A stretch of 64,000 nucleotides of DNA from Thiorhodovibrio litoralis. Lineage in GTDB: Bacteria > Pseudomonadota > Gammaproteobacteria > Chromatiales > Chromatiaceae. This document shows, piece after piece, positions 1 to 7,900 of this stretch. Within the stretch, counting starts at the first letter, position 1. Every line of letters begins with the position of its first letter. The notes below the pieces were generated by a model. That model was not told where the DNA came from and searched no databases. It was given only the letters and a program-made list of their open reading frames with translations. Both the position numbers and the translations under genes were made by a program. Where the stretch lies: NCBI RefSeq assembly GCF_033954455.1, contig NZ_CP121473.1, positions 5,402,624 to 5,466,623 on the forward strand, written 5' to 3'.

Positions 1-7
1 AACGGCT

Positions 8-70
8 GTTTTACGCTGTGTTTAACTGCGGTTCTACGGCTGTTTTACCGGCATTTAACAGAGGTCTAAC
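8..70 (+). repeat. Array of six GTTTWAC-like heptamers at 11-bp spacing
   Basis: Six related heptamers start at 8 (GTTTTAC), 20 (GTTTAAC), 31 (GTTCTAC), 42 (GTTTTAC), 53 (ATTTAAC) and 64 (GTCTAAC). Spacing is 12, 11, 11, 11 and 11 bp, so all lie on about the same face of the helix. The last copy ends at base 70, immediately before the ATG at 71, and covers part of the ribosome-binding site AGAGG. The array reaches the window edge and may have more copies to the left. The layout looks like an operator array or iterons; which protein binds it is inference. Confidence 0.75.
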
Positions 71-394
71 ATGGGCCAGACCATGTATTGCGTGCGCGCC
101 ACGGCGGGCTTCAAGGATCGGGTGGCGGCCTTGTGCCAGCCCGGGGAGACCCAGGCGCAGCTGTTGGAGCGGCTGATCAGCGCGGCCGAGGCGCCGTCGC
201 CGGTGGTGCCCCTGCCCGGCTGGGGTTGGCCTGGCTCGGGCGGAAGCCGCGTCAGCCATGGGCTGGTGCCGCCGGCGGTGTGCCTGCGCGTGCGCTTCCT
301 CGCCCGCGCGAATCCGCCGCCGTCGTGCGCGGCGCTGGCTGCTGCGGTGGGGCTGCCGGAGCGGACGGTGCGGGAGATTCTCGGGGCCGATTGA
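71..394 (+). CDS. Small putative DNA-binding protein (RHH-like N-terminus, HTH-like C-terminus)
   Basis: A 107-residue protein of no family I can name with certainty. Residues 5-38 fit a ribbon-helix-helix pattern: a short strand (MYCVRAT), a helix with FKDRVAAL, a turn, and a helix with QAQLLERLI. The last ~22 residues (ALAAAVGLPERTVREIL) look like a helix-turn-helix. The middle is Pro/Gly-rich and probably a linker. The start at 71 has AGAGG six bases upstream; the second Met at 83 is an alternative. Its stop lies one base from the stop of the convergent nuclease gene. The heptamer array directly before the start suggests autoregulation, which is inference. It competes with overlapping open frames on both strands; this frame was chosen for its RBS and motif content. 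Confidence 0.55.
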   Translation: MGQTMYCVRATAGFKDRVAALCQPGETQAQLLERLISAAEAPSPVVPLPGWGWPGSGGSRVSHGLVPPAVCLRVRFLARANPPPSCAALAAAVGLPERTVREILGAD

Positions 395-395
395 G

Positions 396-1289
396 TCAGT
401 GAAAAATCGTCTCGGGGGTCTCGGCGGTGAGGATGCGATCGAGCCAGGTTTCCAGTTGCTCAAGCTCAGCCGCTTCTATGCGTGCGCGGTGCGCCTGCGC
501 GGCTTGTGAACCGAATTTCCGATCAAGCTGGCGCAGCAGCGTCCGGGCCTCGCCCTGCTGCAAACCCTGCTGCACTCCCTGCTGCACTCCCTGTTCAATA
601 AAACGATCGGCAAACGCGGTCATGGTCTCGATCTCCTCGGCATACTGTTGCTGGTAGCGCTGGCGTTCATTCTCATCAAGAGCGGCATAGATGTCGACGA
701 AGTCGAGGTATTTGATCTGCCGCTCGCGGTCGGGTTCCAGCGTGCGCAGGCCGCGCACGGCTTGGGCGTAGACTTCAACCTTCTCCTCGGGCGCATACTG
801 CATGTTGGGCAAGTTCAAGCGCGCGACCAGGTTGGGGCTGTCGAAGTAATCGCGCGCCTTGAGCCCGAACAGCGCACAGGCCAGATAGCTGAACTGTAAA
901 TAGGCGCGCGTGTCGCTGCCTAGGCTGAGCGTTTCGCGGAAGCCACCGGGGTGCAGGAAGATGACCACCGGCACTACCCGCTCGGTCTGGTAGAGCTCGG
1001 ACAGGTCCAGGCAGTAATGGGCCAGGCGATGGATGGAGAAGCGCCCAGGCTCGGTTTCCTCCTCGAAGACAAACAGCAGCGCCTGGCGGCGGCCATCGGG
1101 CCATTCGAGCAACAGCGGCACGTCCAACTCCCGAAAGCGCTCGCCGAGGCGCTCTTTGAGCTGCTCCTCGCGCAGCGGCAGGATGCGCACCTGATCATCA
1201 AGCCGTGCCGCTTCGCTGGCGGCGGCAAACTCGATGGCCTGGCGTGGATAGTCGAGGATGAGGTTTTTGAAGTTCTGGTCGTGGCTCAT
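396..1289 (-). CDS. Rpn-type PD-(D/E)XK nuclease / transposase-family protein
   Basis: A 297-residue protein of the Rpn / PDDEXK-transposase group, a family linked to recombination-promoting nucleases and often carried in many copies per genome. The core includes LLLEWPDGRRQALLFVFEEE (about residues 54-73), matching the usual catalytic strand with acidic residues. It is followed by FSIHRLAHYCLDL and VVPVVIFLHPG, typical of the family. The C-terminus has the characteristic short Gln/Gly repeats (QQGVQQGVQQG) before a final helix. I start it at MSHDQN (1289), because GGGAG lies about 7 bases upstream; the frame continues open to 1556 but that extension is Arg/Pro-rich and unlike the family. Role in the cell is uncertain; such genes usually stand alone, as here. 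Confidence 0.8.
   Translation of the reverse strand: MSHDQNFKNLILDYPRQAIEFAAASEAARLDDQVRILPLREEQLKERLGERFRELDVPLLLEWPDGRRQALLFVFEEETEPGRFSIHRLAHYCLDLSELYQTERVVPVVIFLHPGGFRETLSLGSDTRAYLQFSYLACALFGLKARDYFDSPNLVARLNLPNMQYAPEEKVEVYAQAVRGLRTLEPDRERQIKYLDFVDIYAALDENERQRYQQQYAEEIETMTAFADRFIEQGVQQGVQQGLQQGEARTLLRQLDRKFGSQAAQAHRARIEAAELEQLETWLDRILTAETPETIFH
553..596 (-). repeat. 12-bp tandem repeat inside the Rpn-type gene
   Basis: Three 12-bp units (CCCTGCTGCAAA, then CCCTGCTGCACT twice) plus a partial fourth, read on the plus strand. They encode the Gln-Gln-Gly-x repeat near the C-terminus. The unit is a multiple of three, so copy-number change would keep the frame. Short repeats at this place are usual in the family. 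Confidence 0.8.
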
Positions 1290-1383
1290 CAGGGGCTCCC
1301 TGACTGCGCGCCGGTGTCGGGTGTTTGGGTGTCGGCGCTCATCGGGCGAGTGTAGCCGATTCCCTCGATAAGATGGGAGCGCC

Positions 1384-3177
1384 TTACCCGGTGCTTGCGC
1401 AAGCCAACACCCCCACCAACCCCTGCAACAGCCCCTCATACCGCCGCCAGCGCTCAATCGCCTGGGTGTGAATCGGCTGGTTGACCTGCGCGGCGCTGGC
1501 GGTCTTGACCGCGCGGGTGCTGTGCTCGGGGTGCAGGCAATCGGGGTGGAATGCAAGTCCGCAGTGATCGAGCAGGGCGAGGATCTGCGGCTCGGGGTCG
1601 CTGACCAGGGCTTCGTAGCGGATGCTGTGGATGGGGATGGGCAGGACTTGCCGCCAGTGGGCCATCAGGGTCTGGTAATCGCGGTAGTGCGCGCCCAGGG
1701 TGATCAGGTCATCGGCGTAAGCGTGGCCGGTGGCGAAGTTGTGGCGGTAGATCGACCAGCAGGTCGCCATGGGGTCGCGCTGGCAGTGCAGGACGGTGGC
1801 TTGAGGGAACAGCAGCGCGATCAGCCACAGGTGTTCAAAATTGTGCGGCATCTTGTCGGTAGCGCGCTGGTCGGGCTCGGTGACGGGCAGGGCTTGCCGG
1901 TAGCGTGCGGCCAGGCGCTGGGCTTCGCCGCGGGTGAGGGCCTCGGGATGGTGGCGATGACCGGGTGGCCGGGGCTGGCCGCTCCAGCGCTGGGCGAGGT
2001 GCCCGAGGGTGGGCAGCTCGCCGCCGGCCCGGATCTGCGGGTGACGGGCGAGGATCTGCTCGGTCAGGGTGGTGCCGGAGCGCGGCATGCCGAGGATGAA
2101 GATCGGCCGAGCGTCGGGCTGACCCCAGTCGCGGCGGGTGGCGAAGTAATCGGCGGTGAAGGTCTGGCACAGCCATTGGACGCGAGCGCGGGCTTGGTCG
2201 ATATCGTAGTGGTGGCGCAGGTGCTCGACGCGGGCGGCGTGGCCGGCCTGGTAGTGGGCGAAGGCGGCCTCGGGCTGGTCGCGGCGGTCGTGCAGATGGC
2301 CGAGGGCGAAGTGGAGATCCTTGCGTCGCACCACGTTCAGAGGCGGTTGGTTCAGCGCCGCTTGCAGGGTGGCGATGGCGGCGGGCTCGGGTGGCAGGCG
2401 GCCTTCCTGGGCGAGGTTGATCAGCGCTTCGACGCTGTCGGGCTGGCAGGCCAGGGCGCGCTGGTAGCTTAAGCAGGCTGAGTCGATCTGGCCTTGGGCT
2501 TTGAGCAGACCGCCGCGGGTGTTGTGCAGGGCGGCGTCCTCGGGGAACCGGGCGAGGGCCTGGTCGCAGGCGCTGAGCGCGTCATTCTGGCGACCGAGGC
2601 GTTTGAGCACCAGGATGCGGTTGGTGAGGCTGAGCCGGTCGTTCGGGTGCAGGCTGAGGGCCTGGTCATAGGCGGCCAGGGCGTCGCGCTGGCGGTTCAG
2701 CGCGCTGAGCATCGCGCCCCGGCCGCGATGGGCTTCCAGCGCCTTGGGGTTGAGGCGCAGGGCATGGTCGAAGGCGGCCAGGGCTTCGTCGCAGCGGCCG
2801 AGGTCGCTCAGCACATTGCCACGATTGGTGTGGGCTTCGGCGTAGTCGGGTTTGAGGGTCAGGGCTCGGTCGTAGGCCGCCAGGGCTTGGTCGAGCTGGC
2901 CACGGCGTTTGAGGACAATGCCGTGGTGCATCCAGTAGGCGGGGTTGCTGGGCGCGAGGGCCAGGGCTTGGCGCAGGCTGGTGTCGGCTTGGTCGAGCGT
3001 CCCTTGCTGGAAGTGGATCAGGCCGAGCTGGTGCCAAGCCTCGGCATGCTGGGGAGCGGCGGCGAGGATGGCTTGGTAGAGCTGGGCGGCGGCGGGGAGG
3101 TTGCCGGCGCGCTGGTGGGCGGCGGCGGCAGCGAGGGCGTCAGCCAGGCTGAGTGTTTGTTCGCCCTGCCCCGCCAT
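1384..3177 (-). CDS. TPR-repeat sulfotransferase
   Basis: A 597-residue two-part protein. Residues about 10-280 are tandem tetratricopeptide repeats (W-x2-LG, A-x3-Y-x2-AL and N-R-G patterns repeat every 34 residues). Residues about 350-590 form a sulfotransferase domain. The PAPS-binding loop is visible as FILGMPRSGTTLTEQIL near residue 355, and the second phosphate-binding segment as QRDPMATCWSIY. Families of this build transfer sulfate from PAPS to an acceptor, with the TPRs thought to hold a protein substrate. The ATG at 3177 has AGGGG about 7 bases upstream. It starts 10 bases after the methyltransferase stop and is the last gene of the surface-protein modification operon. The acceptor is unknown. 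Confidence 0.85.
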   Translation of the reverse strand: MAGQGEQTLSLADALAAAAAHQRAGNLPAAAQLYQAILAAAPQHAEAWHQLGLIHFQQGTLDQADTSLRQALALAPSNPAYWMHHGIVLKRRGQLDQALAAYDRALTLKPDYAEAHTNRGNVLSDLGRCDEALAAFDHALRLNPKALEAHRGRGAMLSALNRQRDALAAYDQALSLHPNDRLSLTNRILVLKRLGRQNDALSACDQALARFPEDAALHNTRGGLLKAQGQIDSACLSYQRALACQPDSVEALINLAQEGRLPPEPAAIATLQAALNQPPLNVVRRKDLHFALGHLHDRRDQPEAAFAHYQAGHAARVEHLRHHYDIDQARARVQWLCQTFTADYFATRRDWGQPDARPIFILGMPRSGTTLTEQILARHPQIRAGGELPTLGHLAQRWSGQPRPPGHRHHPEALTRGEAQRLAARYRQALPVTEPDQRATDKMPHNFEHLWLIALLFPQATVLHCQRDPMATCWSIYRHNFATGHAYADDLITLGAHYRDYQTLMAHWRQVLPIPIHSIRYEALVSDPEPQILALLDHCGLAFHPDCLHPEHSTRAVKTASAAQVNQPIHTQAIERWRRYEGLLQGLVGVLACASTG

Positions 3178-3187
3178 CGGCTGCCCC

Positions 3188-4723
3188 TTAAGCGACCTGC
3201 AACGCCTCCATCACCGCCAACCGCTTCGCCGCGAAGCTCTCCGCCTCGCCGGTCAGATGCGCCAGGTTGTCCGCCTCGCTCTCCAGTGCCTTGCCCTCCT
3301 TGAGTACCCGCTGACCTTGCGCCTTGAGTTGCTCCCAGACGAAGGCGGCCCAGTCGGCGGGCATCTGGCGGCCTTGCTGACGGGCGAGCAGAAAGAGCTG
3401 ATGGAAGCGATCCACATGGATCCCACCGCCGGTGACCGGGCTGGCCAGGAAACGAATGGCGTCGCTGCCGCGCGCCTGCTGCATCAGGTGGGCATTGAGC
3501 GCGTCGGTGTGCGTGCGGCGTTCGGAGGCAACGGCCTCGTCCTGGGCCAGGTGCAGATGCCCGCCGCCGGCGAGAATGCGCACCGTCTCCCAAAGCTGGG
3601 CGAAGGCGATCTTCTTCCCCACTAGTGCTTGTTCGATCTGCGCGAACGTGCGTGGTTGATGGTCGGTCAGTATCTCAAGCAGTGCGGTGTACAGTGCCTC
3701 GTTTAACGTGGCCTTGCCCAAGGTACCAGTGACCTTGATCGGCACATCCGCTCCCGAGGTGGTCAACACCAGACGCAGCGCGCGGATTTGCGCACGCTGC
3801 TCGAGCGCATTGAGCCGGCGAGGGCCTTTGACCCAGTAGTCGCGGCGAAACTGCTGGTTGACCATGAAGTTGCGCACACCGGCGCGAAACAGCGGGTCGG
3901 GGATCTCGGCGAGCAGTGTGCGTTGCTCTTCGGTCAGGTGAATGGCATCGATGGCATCGAGCGGATGGGCGCTGCCGGCATAGTCGAGCTTGGCCGGTTG
4001 CAGCCACTCGGCCATCGTGCCCAGCGACATCGGCGCCCAGTCGCGGTTGAAGTATTCGTGCGCCAGATAGGCGCGGTTGTGCTCCTTGAGCTTATTGAAG
4101 CGCGCGGCGATGGCGGGGTTTTCCCGCGCATAGGCGGGATTGGTCGCGAGCAGCCGCTCGACAAAACCGATGGCGCCATCAATGCGCCCGACCCGCCCCT
4201 GGCCGGGTGCGCCAAGGATATCGGTATGCGCCTTGAGCAGTTCGCGCAGCGGCACGAAGGCGGCCCAGCCGGGAAAGCAGTTGTAGCTGATGTAGAGCAC
4301 GCCACCGGGGTTGAGATGCCGGCGCGCGAACTCGGCAATCACCCGGCGATTCTCGTCGCTGATCCAGCTCCAGATGCCGTGCAGGGCGATGAAGTCGAAC
4401 CCGGGCAGATCGTGGCGCTGGGCGAAGTCGGCAAAGGCGTCGTCGAACACCCGCGCCTCGCTGCCGGCAATGCGGGTGAGCTCTTGGGCGAAAGCGGCCT
4501 GGCTCGGGTTGAAGTCGGTGCCCCACCAGCGCACCGGGCTGGCGGCGGCGTGCAGGTTCAGACTCAGGCCCTGGCCGAAGCCGAGCTCGCAGGCGGTGGT
4601 GATCCGGGGTAGCGCCAGACCGGCTTGCAGCAGAGCCAGGGCGATGCGGGTGGGGTTGAGTTCGTTGTAGTAACCGTGGGTGTAGCCCAGGTCGGCGACA
4701 TAGCCGGCGGTCCAGTCGGTCAT
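3188..4723 (-). CDS. SAM-dependent methyltransferase with methyltransferase regulatory domain
   Basis: A 511-residue class I methyltransferase. Motif I is CELGFGQGLSLN near residue 45, with the acidic ribose-binding position at GTDFNPS. Later core segments are FDFIALHGIWSW and LNPGGVLYISYNCFPGW. The region about 210-300 (AYLAHEYFNRDWAPM onward) matches the methyltransferase regulatory domain (PF10119 type) often fused to such enzymes. Members of this group occur in surface-polysaccharide and protein-modification loci; the substrate is not known. It lies between the 1544-residue multi-enzyme gene (273-bp gap) and the terminal TPR-sulfotransferase (10-bp gap), so co-transcription with the latter is nearly certain. 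The N-terminus YTHGYYNELNP is typical of the family and supports the start. Confidence 0.85.
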   Translation of the reverse strand: MTDWTAGYVADLGYTHGYYNELNPTRIALALLQAGLALPRITTACELGFGQGLSLNLHAAASPVRWWGTDFNPSQAAFAQELTRIAGSEARVFDDAFADFAQRHDLPGFDFIALHGIWSWISDENRRVIAEFARRHLNPGGVLYISYNCFPGWAAFVPLRELLKAHTDILGAPGQGRVGRIDGAIGFVERLLATNPAYARENPAIAARFNKLKEHNRAYLAHEYFNRDWAPMSLGTMAEWLQPAKLDYAGSAHPLDAIDAIHLTEEQRTLLAEIPDPLFRAGVRNFMVNQQFRRDYWVKGPRRLNALEQRAQIRALRLVLTTSGADVPIKVTGTLGKATLNEALYTALLEILTDHQPRTFAQIEQALVGKKIAFAQLWETVRILAGGGHLHLAQDEAVASERRTHTDALNAHLMQQARGSDAIRFLASPVTGGGIHVDRFHQLFLLARQQGRQMPADWAAFVWEQLKAQGQRVLKEGKALESEADNLAHLTGEAESFAAKRLAVMEALQVA

Positions 4724-4810
4724 GGGTGATCTTTCGGTTCGCGGATGTTAGAAAAGTGAGGCCAGCTCGCCGTCGCTGACCGGCAGTCTCGGAAATCGCC
4801 GTCGTGCCGA

Positions 4811-4996
4811 TTAGTGCGTGATCGCGTTCTGCTGTGCCTTACGCTGCGCGTCGAGCTGTTTCAGGAGTTGGCTCAGGCCATTGATAATCGAGATACTTGC
4901 GTCACCGGCAGAATCAGTGTACCGGCCTCGACCACGGAATAGTCCGGACCGGTTTGCACAAACTGAATGCGCGGGTTGCTGTGTAACCACCTTCGG
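4811..4996 (-). pseudogene. Possible frameshifted gene remnant between two modification genes
   Basis: This gap shows two protein-like stretches in different minus-strand frames. One reads IQFVQTGPDYSVVEAGTLIL. It gives way, around 4893, to another frame reading ISIINGLSQLLKQLDAQR and ending at a TAA at 4811-4813. Together they look like the last ~60 residues of a protein with a frame change. I cannot name a family. It could be chance, but both halves have sensible amphipathic composition. It sits immediately after the stop of the multi-enzyme gene. Confidence 0.3.
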
Positions 4997-7900
4997 CTAT
5001 TCCCGCCCCTGGTAACTAACCGGCCCCACCTCCTCGTCACAAAAGGCGTCCGGTCGCCAACCCCCTCCAGCATCGATCCAGCGATCAAGCGCCTTCAGCG
5101 CGTAGGCTTGCTGTTCAGCGGTCAGTTGACGACGCCAATCGCGGTCCTGGCCCAAAGGCGCATGCCCGACATGGAGCAGCGACTCAGGGTCATAGTGTGA
5201 GTCGCCGGCTTTGATCAGCACCGCGCCTTTGCTGTCCAAGGCCTCGGCCCGCTGCTGGGTCGCGCTGAAGCTGGTCTCTCTCGCGATACGCTCAATCACC
5301 TCATCCGCGGCTTTAACGTCGAGAAATCGGGCAATCCGTCGAATCGACGCGACATCGCGGAGCATCAAATCATCGAAGGCGATGAACAACGCATGGCCGG
5401 TCGCTCGCCATCGCCTCATATCGTCAATGCTGCGAATGATCTGCCCAACAGCGTGTTCCAGCTTTGCGCCAAAAAAATCCACCATCGAAGCCACCGCATT
5501 CATTGGTGGCCGATAGGTCACAATGACCTTGGCGGCTCCCTGCCCAGCCAAATCAATGGCACCGCTCGTCGCGCCATGGAACTTCAGCACATGGTAACCA
5601 GCGACGGCCGCTTGCTCATTCAATCTCGCATCCACCCGTCGTCCTTCGCCGCAATAGCCGGCGGTGACCGCCGCCGCGCCTTTGGCCTGAGCCATCAGAT
5701 GGCGCGTGACATTGTAGGACCAAGTCGACCCGCTGCGCTGCATGCCGGCACAAAACACCCAACGATAACCGTCGCTCGCCACCGGTCGCCCGATCCGCCG
5801 TGGTCCGCAAACGTCCCGCACCTCCTTGCCTACGCGCTGCCACCATGCCCGATTTCGATGCGCCGGCCCGACGGGGCCCGCGCGCAACGGGTGTGTCGAA
5901 TCCAGTCGCATCGGGGCGCCGGTCAGCCAAGCTTGCAACGCGATGCGTCGATCCATTTCAAAGCTTCGGTTAGGATTCGCACCCAGCTGTCGGAACAACC
6001 CCGTATTGCACTGGAAATAGGACGAATGCGCGCGCAGACGCTCTCGGCTTTCGTGCATGGCCGCGCGTAACCAGGCCGCCATCGCACATTCTTTGCCCAT
6101 GGCCCGCGGTTCACAATCGTCAAAGCGCGCGCTTGGCGGCAGAAAAGGTCGATCCAATTTCACCTGCAGCCGTTGTTGATCGAAGACTTTGATTAACTTC
6201 CCATTGAGCTTCGCCGCCGCCGCACGCTCGCCGCAGGCACTCAAGACCCGAATCCGCAGCAAGATTGTCGCCAGATGAGCATCCCCGGCCTCGGCCAACT
6301 GCTCCAACCGCGCCCGGCTGTGACGCAGCCACGCCCAACGTGCGCTCAAGGATTGGCCGGCATCCGCCGCGCTCAGACAGGCATCCAACGCGGCTTCATA
6401 CTGAGCCCAATGCACATCACCCGCCCGATCCAGCCGCTGCCAGGCAGGGAGCGTGGCGCCGTCGGCCTTGATACTCGCAACAAACGGCAGCCCTTGGAGT
6501 GCCTCGGCCCAACGGCGTACCGGCGCCGGCGCTTCGGCGTTGACTTCAGCACTGGTCAACAGCCAGCCGCTCGCTTGCAGTTGCGCGGCTCGGCTCGGCT
6601 TGCAGGCAAACAGGTTGAGCTGATAGCCATCCAGCTCCTCATCGGGCAGGACGGGCGCCAGCGCCTGCAACCCCGGCACCAGCCGATAGCGGTCGTAGCC
6701 GAGCGCGGCGAAGGCTTCGAGCAGACCGGTGTTGGGTGCATTGCCGTGTTTCCACTCAAAGAGCACCAGCGGGTTTTGCTCGGCGAAGAAGTACGCCCCG
6801 CCTTGGAGGATGCGAATTTCCTCGCCCTCGGCGTCGAGCTTGAGGACATCGACCTGGAAGCCGGCGGGCCAGTTGGCGGAGTCCAGCAGCGCATCCAGGG
6901 TGGTCAGGCGTACGGTCTCGGTCTGACCGGGTGCGGCGCCGGCCTCGGCGTTCAGAGTGTTCAGCTCGCTGTTGGCGCCGATGGTGAGCGTCGCTTCGCC
7001 CTGGTGATCGGACAGGCCGACGCGCAGCAGGGTGAGCACATCCCCAAAGCCATTCGCGGCGATACTGCGCTTAAGCATGTCAGCGGGCGCGCTGGCCGGC
7101 TCGCAGGCGATCACCCGCCCCTGCCCGCGCAGCCGCTTGGCCAGACTCAGGGCATAGAGGCCATGATTGGCGCCGATGTCGAGCACGCCCATGCCCGGTT
7201 GCACCAGCTCGCGCAAAAACGGCAGCTCGGCCTCGAACCAGTCCTCCTGCTCCAGCAGCACATAGGCCGTCATACGCCGCACGTCGGGCGGCACGCACAC
7301 CTTCACCTCGTCGGCGATGGTCAGGGTCCAGTGGGTGTCGGGCGAGGGCATCGGCGACTGGCTGGGCATCGCATCAGGCATCGGCGGGGTCGGCGCTAGG
7401 CGCTCCAGCGCCCCTTCAGCCAGCGCGCGCTCGGCGGCCTGAGTCGGCGTGGGCTGATTGGGATCGCGCTGCGAGGGCACCTCGAAAACCCGCGGCGCCT
7501 CGCCGGCGCAGTGAATGCGCCACATCTCGCGCAGCGCCCACTCGAAGGTGCGGGTGAAGCCGACCTCATCGCGCAGGGCGCTGGCTTCCAGTCTGGGGCG
7601 CAAGGTGGCGCGATACCGGCGCAGGCGCTCGGGGTCTTGCGCCAGTTCAACGACGATGCGCACATAGTCATCGGCGTCCTGGGCGATCAGCTCCGGCAGC
7701 TCCAGCCGGGTCAGGATGCTCGCGCCGACGCGCGCGGCATGGCGGTCGCCGCATTCGGTGACGACTGGCACGCCCATCCACAACGCCTCCACCGTGGTGG
7801 TGGTGCCGTTGTAGGGAAAGGTATCGAGGGCGATATCCGCCTGGTGATACCACGGAAAATGGTCGGCCTGACGCGGCGTTCGCGGTAATCCCTCAATTCG

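Noticed and set aside
11..463. 150-codon minus-strand frame opposite the small regulator
   Set aside because: Arg/Pro/His-rich composition typical of a shadow frame; it also runs into the convergent nuclease gene.
2494..3303. Long plus-strand frame opposite the TPR-sulfotransferase
   Set aside because: Val/Gly-rich antisense shadow of regular TPR codons. Similar mirror frames occur opposite most genes here.
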